A stretch of 64,000 nucleotides of DNA from Cadophora sp. MPI-SDFR-AT-0126 (Eukaryota; Ascomycota; Leotiomycetes; Helotiales; Ploettnerulaceae): positions 1,426,001 through 1,490,000 of the forward strand of contig JAGMVK010000013.1 in assembly GCA_020747065.1 (NCBI GenBank), written 5' to 3'. Below are positions 33,289-45,187 of this stretch, in pieces. Every line of letters starts with the position of its first letter. Within the stretch, counting starts at the first letter, position 1. Made by a program: the position numbers and the translations under genes. A model generated the notes under the pieces. It worked only from the letters and a program-made list of their open reading frames with translations, ran no database searches and had not been told where the DNA came from.

Positions 33289-35292
33289 TCACAGCTGAGC
33301 AATTGCCTCTTCGATTCTCCGACCCATGTCCTTATCAACACGAGCAAATACCTCTATGAGAATGTCAGTCATCTTTCCAAAATCCCCAAACAAACGGGGC
33401 CATACCAATAGCTTTCTCCTGCACCTCCGGAATAGCAAGTCCCAAGTGCACTGCCACATTATGCACAAAATTCTCCTGCTGTCCGGGATATCTAGCAAAA
33501 ACATCCCACATGCCCTTCGGCTGTACAAAATCCTCGTCCGTAACCTCAGACGAGAACTCGGAGACCTTCCCAATCCACTCATCATGACTTGCTTTCGCAG
33601 GTCCATACTTCAAGGGACGCAGACTGGAGCGCACGTAATTGGGATCCGGGCCGTAGTTGCCGCGGAAATTGGCGAAGCCGTCTCGCTGCATGGGCGCGTA
33701 GACTGCGCTGATGGGGAGGTTTGTAGGTAGCTGTTGATAATTGACGCCGAGGCGGTAGCGGGCTGCGTCAGGGTAGGAGAACATTCTTGCTTGGAGCACT
33801 GGGTTTATCAACTCATGATAGATGGGGTGTGGTGGGGTGTGAAATACTTGGATCTGCTGATGCTTCAATGCCAGGGACCATGGTTGAGGGGGAGAAAGCT
33901 GCCTGCTCAATATCTGCAAAGTAATTTTGAGGCTAAAATAATTCAGCAACTAGTTCAGGCCAAAACAATTAGACCTACATTTCTATCCAGAGTGAGCTTG
34001 CCAAATTGTCTTAAAGGGTAGTCCTTGTGAGGCCACACTTTCGTCATGTCGAAGATGTTCCATCGATAGTTCTCTGCCTCCTCAGGTTTCATCACTTGCA
34101 AATAAGCTGTCCAGGTGGGGTAGTCTTTGCGTTCAATAGCATCGAAAAGATCTCGGACGTTATGGTCGGGATCTTCGCCTGCGATCTTGATCGCCTCCTC
34201 ATTGGTGAAATTCTTGATTCCTTGGTCAGACTTCAGATGGATTTTGACGTAGACAAAGGATCCGTCCTATCAAATGTTAGTAACCCGCATCATTTCAGTA
34301 GTGGTATGGATAATACAGGCTTAGTGAACTTGTAAGTGTGTCCACTGAAGGCATCAGTGTGCCGAAGTGATGCTGGCGTACCTCTGTCGCTGAAGAGATG
34401 CATGAGTTCGTGGATTCCTTCTTGGTTGTTGTTATGAAAACTGGAGATGGTTAGATGATTGTCATTCTAGAGATGAGATACGCACTCCCAAAACTAATAG
34501 ATTTGTTAGTACAGTTATTGACAAGGTCACATTGGAAAAGCTCACCATTGTGGAATCAGGAATATTTGTCTGAGGATGTCTCTTGTGCGTTCTGTTGAGT
34601 GAAGGGAACTTGATTGGATCTCGAATGAAGAACACGGGCTGGAAGCATCAGCTAGAAGTTATTCACCTCTCATGCAAGTAGAGCTTACCGTATTGTTGAA
34701 CACCCAATCTTGGTTTCCTTCAGTGGTGTAGATCTTGATCCCCCACCCTCGAGGATCTCTTGCTGTGTCCGCAGAACCCCTTTCGGGTCCGACTGTTGAA
34801 ATTCTGGCGAGAGCTGGACTTTTGGTTCCAACAGCGCCAAGAAAGGCAGCCGACGTGATGTCGCTTACATCGTGGGTGACTTCGAAATAGCCATAAGCCC
34901 CAGCTGCTTTTGCGTGCACAACTCTGTGGTTGATCAGCAAGTGTATGTGGGACATAGTCAGAGGACAAAGACATTGCGACTGACAGACGCCTGAAAGTTT
35001 TACGTACCGCTCAGGAATACGCTCTCTGGCGAAATGTGCAAGTGTTTCGATGAGTTGAGTGTCTTGGAGGAGGAGCAAACCACCACGACCAGCAGGTCGA
35101 CTTATGCTATACGATGAAGCAGGATCTTTGAGCGGTGCACCTTCGCGATCTTAGCATATGATTTGATTATATTCTGGTAAATATTTACCTTCCGCGGAAG
35201 TGTATGTTGGCATTGAAGTACTGTGAAGCTGAGAGGGGTTAGGTGACAGTTTTCTGGAAATATTTTCGGCCAAAACTTACTTGAGAAGCCAT
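33289..35292 (-). CDS. Heme catalase, small-subunit type, 11 exons
   Basis: Model complement(join(33289..33353,33406..33798,33848..33932,33979..34266,34317..34440,34486..34493,34546..34638,34689..34923,35008..35140,35189..35228,35281..35292)), 491 aa. Family motifs: [37 protein letters not shown] (catalytic His65), [29 protein letters not shown] (catalytic Asn in NNTP), [16 protein letters not shown], and [14 protein letters not shown] (proximal heme Tyr). All ten introns keep frame. Exon 6 is only 8 nt and completes FWDF. In the usually RHxN segment (NADPH-pocket region) the sequence has RHTD. The size fits clade 3 catalases (about 490-520 aa). There is no signal peptide and no clear peroxisomal signal (ends IAQL), so location is open. 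Function: H2O2 to water and O2. Confidence 0.93.
34486..34493 (-). other. 8-nt micro-exon of catalase gene
   Basis: TTTTGGGA, flanked by CTATTAG on the left and GTGCGT on the right (minus strand). It joins the ATG codon of exon 5 to T|TTT CAT of exon 7 and yields Phe-Trp-Asp-Phe, the conserved MFWDF/MVWDF of catalases. Flanking introns are 52 and 45 bp. Confidence 0.88.
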
Positions 35293-36535
35293 ATTGAGAC
35301 TGATGTGAGAAAGTATGACTTGTTTTCAGGTTGCCTGTCTCTCTGTGTCTGTATCTGTTCTGGCTCTTAGGATTGCTCGAGGTACTTATCCCATATGAAT
35401 ACCTCCACGAGCTGTTGTTTAATGCAAAGCATTCATTGAATCGGCTGACTTCAACCGCTAGAATCCAGTCATCATGTATCTATCCACTTAATGACGTAAA
35501 TGAGGCGGTACTTCCAGTAAAGGAAATATTAAGACGGATGTCAGGGCTCGGGCAGGCTGCGGAGTCAGCCATCTTAGACATGACTAATCCGCAAAACGCA
35601 GAAGTCACTTCACCATGTCCAGAATCGTAACGTCTAAGGATGAGCACTCTCAAGACCTAAATCCAATTCCTCGACGGGATGATTGGTGAACTGATGAAGA
35701 ACCTTTCAACAGATTCCGCTGCAGCCTTCGGACCGCAGCTCGAGTTTACTTCACCTACCAGAAACGAGCATCAGCTGCAGACCTAAACATACCTAGAAAC
35801 ATACGTAGACACTCCGTCTGGCTTGCATTATGTAGTCCTCCCTCGCAACTTGCTGTCGTGGGTAATGAACTTGACTTAGACCAAGCGTGAAGTTTTGATG
35901 CTGCAGATGAACACGCATCATCAAAAAACAACCTCCCGTACTTTCTTCGAAACAGCCCAGAACGTGTCTCTTACCATTCCACAATATCAACGTGCCCCGA
36001 GACAGCCCCCCGAATATTCTTATGTCACGTCCGCATCTATCGGGTCCAGTCAGCCGTCCACTCCGGATTTTGTCCGCATCTCGGCATCATCCTTGCCACC
36101 TTCGCTGGCTCGCCTCTGCTCAGTAAACAAATGAACTTCCGAGACCAGCTTAGTTAGGAATGACTGACAACTACATGTCAGCCAATCTCGTACCTGACTG
36201 TCATTGTCCTAGCTGCGATCTTGGTGAAATCGCCTCGAGACTTTTCATGGGCCTGCTTAGCTGGTGGGTGCAGATAATTAGGTTTAATGGATTCGCTACC
36301 TCACTGTGTACGACGGCTTCATTCATGGATAGCTTCTGGTCGTTAGAGTAGTGGCACTGTAGGATCCGATGCCTTGACCAGCTTACACTCCGTACGGTGA
36401 GGATGAACTACATCCGAGATGCTTCACGATATGAAACATGGCCGAAATTGAACATTTCAAATTCATTCAACAAGGTAGCTATTTGCGCTATTTTCCCCAC
36501 CCACCAGCCTGAAACCCAGAAAATCAAGTCTATTA
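35293..36535. other. Catalase upstream region, no gene
   Basis: About 1.24 kb between the catalase start and the COPI beta' stop. Nothing recognised apart from short frames without motifs. Confidence 0.45.
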
Positions 36536-39421
36536 CTACGCCTCAGCCTCTTCTTGTTCTGCTTCTTCAGCATCTGGATCTGAAGCCTCGCCATTGACCT
36601 CTTCTGTGTCCACATCGATCAAACTGACTCCTTCAGTCTCCAAGCGCAGATACTCATCCCATTCTGGGAACAGATCGTCATCTTCTCCAGGGACTCCAAC
36701 GGTCTTGGCGACACGGCCTTTCTTCGCTTTCTCAAGAGACTCCTTCCACAAGCCAACTGTTTTGGGAGCAAGGCTTGGCTTGTATGTCTGAGCAAAGAGT
36801 ACAGCCTCGGCTTCCCGACCAGTCTTGGTGAGAAGATTGATGCATCCTTCGACGTCAGCAAGTTGCCATAAACATGTGAAAGCAACATTATGAGCACCAG
36901 CCTCTTGGGCTTGCTCGCTGAGTGCCTTGAGACCATCTCGGTCACCGGTAGATGAATGGAGGAGAAGCAGGGAGCCAAGGTCCTTGGCATTTTTGAAGCA
37001 CTCGGCGGCAAGAGCGACATCCCAGCCACTTAAAGCTGCATCACCAACGGTCTTCCACTTGTGCTCAACATCAGCCTCTTTAGCCAGATCCAGAGCAATC
37101 TGTAGATGACCAAGAGCGAGGGCCAAGTCGAACTTGTGCTCAGGATCCGTTGCAACCTCAAGTGCAAGCTCCTTGTGGCCTTGTCCTTCTAAAAATCGAG
37201 CAATCTTGTTCAGCTGATCTTGAGGTATGGTTGGTAACAGCTCCTCAGCTGTCTCCATGTCCTCTCGCAGAACAAGTGTCTGATACTCAACAACTGCAAG
37301 TGAAAGGGCGAAGGAAGTAACATTAACATCCTTGTCAGCAAGGTAAATTCGAGAATCTCGTTGAATGTATCCAAGCAGGTACATAGGTTGATCGAAGTGG
37401 GAAATCGTGTATGTCTGGTCACCGACAAGGTAGTTTAACCTGTTGGTGCTGTTTGTGTAGATGAAGCAATCTCCAACCCATTCTCCAGTTCGGACACTGA
37501 ATACATTAGTAAAGCTCATGCACCTGTCTTAATATCCTTCCTTACCTTTCATTGATGTCTGTGACGACCTCGAAAGCTGCTTCTACTCCATCATCATCTA
37601 CCTCTCCGGCTTGGACAGCGGCCAAATAGTTCTCTCTCGAGAATCGAAGAACGTAAAACGTATCCTCGCAGGCAATCGAGACTAATTCGCCGTTTTCGGA
37701 CCAGTAGACTTCTTTAGGATCGACCTCAATCCTTCGGACTAAGCCTCCTGTTTGCCAGTCGAAGAACCCAATTCCACCTTGTCCCTTGACACCGAGAAGA
37801 ACGCCACCAGTCAAACCCTCAGCTTGGAATCCAACATCGAGCCCTCCAGCCTTCTCGACAAAATTCTTGAAGATCTTGACGCTTGTAGCAGATTCCCGAA
37901 TCGCATAGTCGTTGCTGTTCTCCTTAGAGCCCCAAACAAAGTCCAGTGCCGAACCGAAAGCCTTATTTCTCCACGCAAGAGCCGTGTAAATGATGAACTC
38001 TCCGTCGCCGCAAACGGAAACGAAGCGACCATTAGGAGAGTGGAGAAGGGTTTGTGGGTAGACTTCGCAGGTACCGAGATCTTTCGTTGGTAGTGAAATG
38101 GGCTCGTTGTCTTTCAGTGAAGCATCTGACTAGATTAGCAAAGCTCACTCGCTCTTAGTCACAGGCAACTTACCTCCTCCCTTGATTATCGAGGAAACAA
38201 CCTCGCTGTGTCTCGCCCAAATCAATTTCCCAGACCCGTCCATAGATACCGCAGGCTCTTCTCTGCCCATCTTCACCACGACCGCACCCTCATCGAAACC
38301 AACGGCCACACCTTGCTTACCCCGCTGGTAGCTGACACACCAAGCTCTCTCTAAGCCATAGTTCAGCGATTGCTCCAACCGATAGGTATTAGCATGCCAG
38401 ATCTTGACCGTTCCATCTTCGGATCCAGAAATTATCACGGGCAGCTCTGGGTGGTAGCATGCGAAGGAGACGTTGCTGGTGTGGCCTTCCAGTGTTGCAA
38501 TTAGCGATTTTGTTGTGTAATCCCAAATCTTCACAGTTCGGTCATCTGAGGTTGTGAGGAGGTATGGCTTGTCGGATTGTGGGTAGTAGTCGACATGGTT
38601 TACACCTTTCGTCTCATGGGCCTCCAGTGTGAAATTCGCAGTCGAAGAGCCTAAACTCCATATCTTGACCGTTCTGTCCAAGCATGCGGAGGCAAAGGTG
38701 TTTGTGTCCTTTGGGTTGATGGCCAAACCCATAACATAATGGCTATGTCCCTCAAATATCTGCACACACTTCCATCCCTTGTCCCAATCCCACAGCTTGA
38801 TTGTCATGTCATCGGAAGCGGTAAGGACGAATGGTTGTGAAGGGTGTACGACGATTGCTCGAATGTAGTCGGGATGAGCTTCGAAGGATGTGATCTTCTC
38901 GGAGGTATTGTAATTGTAGACTCTAAGTTGGAAATCATCTGAACCGCATACAATCCAGTTCTTGCGCGCAACAAATCGACCAGCTCGTACGGGGACATCT
39001 GTCAACTCAAAACTCTTGACAACCAACTGGAAAGAGTCAGTAAACTCTGCAGACACCAAGTTTCGAAAGAACGTACTCCTGTCTCGTATGACCAGATATA
39101 TGCGTGGCCTAGGTATCATCAGTCAAGTCCCGTTCATTGCGCCGCAGAACATACCGCTGTACAGTGTGGTCAAGATCCATGGCTCCACTGGATGGAAATC
39201 GATTCCCTTGACTCTCTCGCTGCGGGCGAACAGCTGTCTCTGTATTTTGTATACCGCATTAGCATTGTTCGCTGCCATCTTTCCCACCACAATGGACTCG
39301 CGCAGCTCCAAGCTCCTATTCCTTTGATGTGGTGGGGGTTGTGCCATCTCGACCTTCCGGCTCCGTATACAAGTTCCCTCGTCTGCTGCAGATGGCCACG
39401 TACCTTTACGTCTAATCGCAT
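36536..39421 (-). CDS. SEC27: Coatomer beta' subunit (COPI)
   Basis: Model complement(join(36536..37496,37546..38125,38174..39026,39077..39108,39155..39239,39404..39421)), 842 aa. Exon 1 is 18 nt (MRLDVK) and exon 4 onward carries the WD40 propeller: [69 protein letters not shown] and further repeats to about residue 300. A second propeller follows ([38 protein letters not shown]), then the alpha-solenoid ([44 protein letters not shown]) and an acidic C-terminus. All introns keep frame. Role: COPI coat, sorting of dilysine cargo from Golgi to ER. Essential housekeeping protein. Confidence 0.95.
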
Positions 39422-41351
39422 ATCTGCGAATGGCAGGCGATGCTATGCCGAATGTGGTTGCAGTAAGGGGGAGGATGGAGGAAATGATGTGGCTTTTGAG
39501 GCGCGCAGAGACCGCTCTGCTGGGGAACAAATGTTGTGATCAGTCGCAAAGGAGGAGATGGGTTCGAAGAGGAGAGACAACCTTGGAGTCTGTGTTTGCC
39601 GTAATAGTCGTAAATTGAGAGAGGTGAAGTTGTGATAGCGGTAGGGAGAGCGGGGAGGGTGGTGGTCGTGACGTTGAGGCTCAATCTGGCCGAATTCGAG
39701 ATTCGTGGTCTTTGGACCAACTGGACGCTCATGGTGGAGTCGGTTAAGTACTCTATTTAGGCTTAGCGCCAGGGATGGCTTGGGATCTTCACTTTTCAGC
39801 AACACGACAACCTACCGTCTATCAACAACTTCAGATATCGAGTCGATATTCCCTTTATATCATGCAGCAGATTGTCACTTCAAGGTCGAAAGCTGGACCT
39901 TCATCATCCTTGTCTTGACGCAGCATTCCAAAATGTTTCTCGACGGCGCTTCCATCCAGGGAATGGATTTCACTGCAGTTCCTTCAAGCTTCAGCTTCAG
40001 CTCCAGCTCCAGCTCCAGCATCCAATCTGCTCGTTCACTTCATAGAAACTCATTAAAGGGTAACAAGTTCTCGAGTGTTATGTCATTAGTATGATTGATA
40101 TCTCAATGCCCCCAATGCCCCCAATCTCGCTTCGTTGGCCTTATCCTTCGCTCTGTTTAGACAGGTTCCGCTCCGCTGTTCCCAGGTGCGGAAAGCACTC
40201 TGATGCTTTTGCTTTCGCTCTTTTCGAATTGAACTCTCCTTTTGTTGTCTTCAGTATTAAATATGTTATTATATCTTCCTACGTTGTGGACCCTGCTTGA
40301 TTGCACTTGTTCTCGTTGCACTTGTTCTCGTTGCACTTACCAGATCATATATTTCTGTTCGCAGGGCACTGTCCCCGTTAGGCCTGATGAGCGATAAAAA
40401 AATTACAACAAAATTACCACGAGAGCTCGTCTCGATCATAACGGAGCGCAAATAACGCTGGTATATGTGAATCTACCTGGACATAAGCAAGTTCATGTTC
40501 CGGTGCGTGTTCGATTTGTCGGCAACTTTCCAATTCAGCCACCCACAAGTACATTCTCTGTCTGCAGCATATTATTCGAATAAATGTTGACCATTGCAAA
40601 CTATGTCTTATGAGTGTCGAATGTTTGTCCATGTTGTCAATATGACTTGGTGCGGGTAAGTTGAGCCTCATTCCATGCCGGGTCAAAAGGAAGTACTTAA
40701 GTTACTAGCCTGCTCTGTGCGTTCATCCAGTTCATGGTCTGCACGTTCATGTGTGACGACATCTGATCTAGTACACTAGTAAGATTAATTGTACCGCAAA
40801 GGCCCAATTTTTACAGTATATGATCGAACTTGAGACCCTACCTGCCAATACTTATCTATCTCTTCGCTTTGGTCAATCTTTTGAGTCAGGGACAGAATTT
40901 GCGCCTGGAATGAGTATCTACCCCCAGTTCACAACATTTGAACATGCCACAGATGTCTGCGCATTCAATGTTATGATGTTCGTCCCTAGTCGTAGGTGCG
41001 GCTCTTGCGTCCATTACCTTGCTGCATCTACTGGGTTAGACAATTCTAGCTCGCGACCAGTCCAGGTAGTTACCCAAATTTGAACTAAAACCACACAGCT
41101 ATTTGCTAGACCCGGCACTTCCTTCATGTACCCGTTAAGTCTCTAATTTGCATTTTGACTGATCTTCCACCTATAATACAACAACTTCCTCATTTTATTC
41201 ACCATATCCACCACCATTTCTCAAATACTCAAATACCAATCCTCCAGCTTTCTCACACTTCAAAAGACCACGTCTCGGAGCCCGTGAGATCTAGTCCCAC
41301 AAGTACTGCCTCATCTCACATTTCTTCTCCATTCTTCCGCGATCCAGCAAA
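39422..41351. other. Divergent promoter region, 1.9 kb
   Basis: Space between the COPI beta' (-) and disordered-protein (+) starts. Contains CAGCTC-rich tract near 39991-40020 and a 15-bp direct repeat at 40301-40338. An 87-codon frame starting ATG at 40820 has no motif and is not called. Confidence 0.4.
40301..40338. repeat. 15-bp tandem repeat, 2.5 copies
   Basis: TTGCACTTGTTCTCG at 40301-40315 and 40316-40330, then TTGCACTT at 40331-40338; the copies are identical. Confidence 0.9.
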
Positions 41352-42869
41352 ATGCCTCCCCTAAAGCGCCTAGGCATCCGCCGCCACAACTCCACCACAG
41401 CCATTCCACCGGGAGACACTTCAGACAGAGAAGTCGATCTCGACGTCTTCAATCCATTCGAGCAATCCGACATGGGCATCACTGCTGATGGCAAGCCGAT
41501 CGGTTCCTTTTCATCGGGATCCGCCTACACAGTCGTCGACTCCCCTCGCTTGACCATGGATGATTTCCTTCGGCGAGCGCCCAACGCAGTAGCAGATGGC
41601 AGAAGATCAGAAGCTCGTCGTGCGGTCACACTATACCCAGCAGCAAGCATACCCCGAGAGAGTCGTGTCACTTTTAGTTCGGATCCAGAACTTCATCGTG
41701 TTGCTGCTGCTAGTTCGCTTCATCGTCATTACAGAGCTCAAACTGTTCCCAACATAGATCTGAACAAGAGCAACTCAACTTCCACCCAAGAACAGGCCGA
41801 TGTTTCACAACGAGCCCAGACCTTCCCGGAGCAAAAAATTTCTGGCCGAAGAGAATCCAATGCCCGGTCGGATTCTCTGCCAGAAGATGAGTATCCCGAC
41901 CGCTCGCGATTTTCGTTCGAGTACGAGACGCCCAACATCTTGGAGCGGAGTCTGGGTCTCGGATCACACAAATCAAGATCACCAGTCCAAGGATTTTCAG
42001 CAACGGCAACCGATGAGGATGAAAGCGTTTATCCATTCTCAGATTTGCAAAACCAGTCAAGCATCCATGTCCCAGTTCCATCCTCCCAAAGGGTAGCTGG
42101 CTACAGGGGCGAGCGCCCAGAAGGACGCAGCTTGCAATCAATCACTCGCAAAGACGAGCTCTTCAGCATACCCTCACGGCCATCTTGCGCTATCACCCGC
42201 CGGCCTGATCCTCCTCGAAGTAACAAACGAAACGGCATCACGCCAGAGATAAACCGTGCCCCAGAAGCAACAATCAAGAGAGGCATAGAAGTCACTTACA
42301 TGCGCAGAACACACAGCCTCGTTGCTGTCCATATCAAGAAGGAAGATCCAAAGCTCAGACAAGAACGTATACTCAGCGCAGCGACCAAACTATGGTCGTT
42401 CTGGGGATCAATAAACAGAGTTGGGGGCGTTGGTGCAAAACAGCAACCCTCAAATCTAAATCAAAGCATCAACTTATCTAACAACGAGCCTGAACATTCT
42501 GCCGATGAAGATGAAGATGAAGATGAAGATGAAGATGAAGATCGTACCGCGGCATTCCGGTCTATTGAACATGCTAATCAGCAGGCTAGATCCAGAATCT
42601 TGGATGCTCATCTAGAGCAGATTATTGAAGCTGCAACAGTCGATATCAAAGATAAAAATGTCAGGAGAACTGTTCAGATTGTGGATGGTGGGGTGAGGAG
42701 GGTGTATTCGCGGAGAGGTCTGATTGAGAGCGCGAGAGAGGAAGTTAGGATCTCGGTCTCCGACTCTGTTCCGAAGAGCCAAACATCCTCGAAGGGTGCG
42801 AAGACAAGATGGAGGGTGAGGAGGAGGAGGAAAAGAAGCAGTCTACAGGGAGAATGTACGCGTTCATGA
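41352..42869 (+). CDS. Disordered hypothetical protein, 505 aa
   Basis: Single exon, ATG at 41352 in CAAAATG context. Not recognised. Mostly low-complexity and charged, with Ser/Arg-rich segments resembling phosphorylation sites. The more conserved-looking part is about residues 320-375 (IEVTYMRRTHSLVAVHIKKEDPKLRQERILSAATKLWSFWGSINRVGGVG), which may be a short helical domain. Residues about 384-398 are an uninterrupted Asp-Glu repeat encoded by (GATGAA)6. Near the C-terminus is a helix (FRSIEHANQQARSRILDAHLEQIIEAA) and a strongly basic RWRVRRRRKR stretch, a possible nuclear localisation signal. Location and role unknown. Confidence 0.7.
   Translation: MPPLKRLGIRRHNSTTAIPPGDTSDREVDLDVFNPFEQSDMGITADGKPIGSFSSGSAYTVVDSPRLTMDDFLRRAPNAVADGRRSEARRAVTLYPAASIPRESRVTFSSDPELHRVAAASSLHRHYRAQTVPNIDLNKSNSTSTQEQADVSQRAQTFPEQKISGRRESNARSDSLPEDEYPDRSRFSFEYETPNILERSLGLGSHKSRSPVQGFSATATDEDESVYPFSDLQNQSSIHVPVPSSQRVAGYRGERPEGRSLQSITRKDELFSIPSRPSCAITRRPDPPRSNKRNGITPEINRAPEATIKRGIEVTYMRRTHSLVAVHIKKEDPKLRQERILSAATKLWSFWGSINRVGGVGAKQQPSNLNQSINLSNNEPEHSADEDEDEDEDEDEDRTAAFRSIEHANQQARSRILDAHLEQIIEAATVDIKDKNVRRTVQIVDGGVRRVYSRRGLIESAREEVRISVSDSVPKSQTSSKGAKTRWRVRRRRKRSSLQGECTRS
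42504..42542 (+). repeat. (GATGAA)6.5 coding microsatellite
   Basis: Perfect hexanucleotide repeat inside the 505-aa gene, in frame, encoding alternating Asp-Glu. Confidence 0.95.
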
Positions 42870-43534
42870 CCCGTGTCCTGAGGCGGGGCTCAAGAAAGGT
42901 ATCTGGAAAAACAAAAGAATAGATATATCGAGTTCGGTAGGATTTGTCGTGCCTTGCGGCATCATATTGGAACGATTCGAGTATTTAGCAGGCGTGTCAA
43001 TTATATAATATCAGTCTCAGAAGGCCTCTTTGATGTAGATTCTGAAAACTGGAGCTGGCAACAGAAGTGGCGATGACATCTGTATTATCACAGGACATAC
43101 TTCTAGAATGTATGGTAGAATAGATCATAATGATCTTTTGCCATATGAACTGTAGCCAAAGGATGAATCTGTCAACAACATATGTCAACAACATATCAGC
43201 ACAGTCTCTTGTGCCCTGTACTTGCTGGATCTCTGTTGACTATTGGGTGACCAAATCATATTCAGATAGCGTTATAGAGACGTTGTTGAGAAACTCAAAA
43301 ACAGTCACAGTAGCCCGAACATCCAAGCTCAATGTTTGTGAGTGCATCGAGGATTTAAAATTCCATAGCATGGGTGCCAAACGAAAGTCAACAAAACAGG
43401 CGAGCGGAATCATGGAGGGGCTGCAGGGATCTGCACGCCAAGACATCGACGTTGAGCTCCAAGTTTCACGACATCCCGACCAACAGCTACATCACAATTG
43501 GACTCACAAAAACACATTCTCTCGATCAGTCCAC
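42870..43534. other. Intergenic region, no gene
   Basis: 665 bp. A 13-bp direct repeat GTCAACAACATAT lies at about 43171-43196. Nothing else seen. Confidence 0.4.
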
Positions 43535-44211
43535 ATGCTCAAGATGTCAATGCACTCAGTAGCCAATCTCCCGCGCCTCTCCTCCACCGACCTCTCCAAA
43601 ATAATCCTCTCCCAATCCTCCTCAAACATCGACGCCTCTACCCCTCCATCCAATATCGCAATCATCGACGTCCGAGATGACGGTCTGTCCTGCCCTTCCC
43701 AGCCCAAAACCAACCCATAACCAACCCATACGGATCACTGACGGCAGCAGACCACATCGGCGGCCACATCAAACACTCCATCCACGCCCCCTCCACAACC
43801 CTCGACACCAACATCCCCGAACTAGTCCGCAAGCTCAAAGACAAGGAAACAGTCGTCTTCCACTGCGCGCTCTCCCAGCAGCGCGGTCCTTCAGCAGCTC
43901 TCCGCTACATCCGCGAACGAGACAGACTTCTTGGTCTCTCCGCCAATCTGCAGAGCGGTAGTGGGGTGGGGCAGGTGCTGAAGAAGAATAAGGAGGTGGC
44001 GGAGAAGGAGAAGGAGAAGGGAGATGAGGATACGGAGAAGGATGATGCGTGGGAGGATGTTGGAGAGGAGCAGGAAGGGAAGGAGGGAAAGGAGCAGAAG
44101 GTTTACGTGCTGGATAGAGGATTTGTGGGGTGGCAGGAGAGATACGGCGAGGATCCTAGACTGACGGAAGGGTATAGAAAGGAGATTTGGAAGGAAGGGT
44201 ACTGGATGTGA
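43535..44211 (+). CDS. CDC25-like rhodanese-domain phosphatase/arsenate reductase
   Basis: Model join(43535..43682,43751..44211), 202 aa from ATG 43535 (alternative starts at 43544 and 43550). Rhodanese/Cdc25 fold: NIAIIDVRDDD across the 68-bp intron, HIGGHIKHSIHAPS, VVFHCALSQQRGPSAA (Cys88 and Arg94 form the CX5R active site), and VYVLDRGFVGWQERYGEDPRLTEG at the end. This pattern is that of Ych1/Arr2-like single-domain proteins, which act as phosphatases or arsenate reductases. Between the active-site helix and the last strand lies an unusual charged insert of about 60 residues (KEVAEKEKEKGDEDTEKDDA and more, Lys/Glu-rich). The intron donor GTCTGT is weak, but the junction restores DDDHIGGH exactly. 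Confidence 0.85.
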
Positions 44212-45187
44212 GGGGGGAGATGATGCCGGCGTTATATAAGGAGTCACGGCGGGCGATAGAACGATTCCCTGGTCCGGTATGCTTGGAATTGGTGTTCTAG
44301 AGGATCAGCAAGGTCTTGCTGCTTGGAGAAATCAAGACGACCGAGTGATGGGAAGGATTCTACGACATCGGATCGATAATGAAGATACGATCCGGCTTCA
44401 GATGTCGCCATGAGCATGCTCATCTCTCCGCACAGATTGCAGCAGTATCGATCTCGAATCGGCATTTAGCTGAGTCACTCTTTTCTTGCCAGCTTGTATC
44501 ATGCATTTTATTCGTACCAGTCATTGCCTCGACTTGGATAAACAATTTCCATTTATCGTTATGAGCAGCAAAGCTGCGTAGTATGTCTCTATTCTCTATG
44601 TTCTCACGGTTTATCTTTTCGTCATTTCATTCCGTATCACTCTTAATTAATAATCCTTCCGCTCGAGAGGTTTCTACTAGATCCTTCTTCACATTGCAAT
44701 GTCCGTCAAGCACATACCGATTCTCCAATCGCCCGTTTGAAGCCTCCCTCGAGTATTAGCCAGCGCCATTCTCTCGAATTACTAAGCCTCTTCTTCAGCT
44801 GCTACGAGATTATTTCTGTTCGACGTCATGTGCGGATTCAGTTCGTTTTTTCAGCCCTACAGCATAGTTGCTTGGTACACCAAGTTAGGGCCCGTCAATT
44901 TTGCCTCCTCTCAATCAATGACAGGCACAAGTTTGTTGCTAGTATCCCTTGGTCTCTACCTGTTCCCCACGAACATCTACCGAAGAGCCTCAGCGAGTAT
45001 TTTTTGGTTAGCGTTTACGGAGAATGCCTATGTAAACACTTCTGGAACACATTAGTATTCTTCCACACCATGACGGACGAGGACCAGAACGCACAATGGC
45101 CCAGCAAACTTTTACCTCGTTGAATACTTGAATGTTTTCACAATCTCCCCCAGCATCCCCTGTCCAGCGACAACACACTCTTCCACA
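44212..45187. other. Intergenic region, no gene
   Basis: About 975 bp, promoter of the PPxY membrane protein. Only short frames without motifs. Confidence 0.45.

Noticed and set aside
39991..40020. CAGCTC/CAGCTT-rich tract
   Set aside because: Short simple-sequence stretch, likely chance and not a regulatory array.
40820..41083. 87-codon frame with ATG before the 505-aa gene
   Set aside because: No motif, ends just before the promoter of the next gene; too weak to call.
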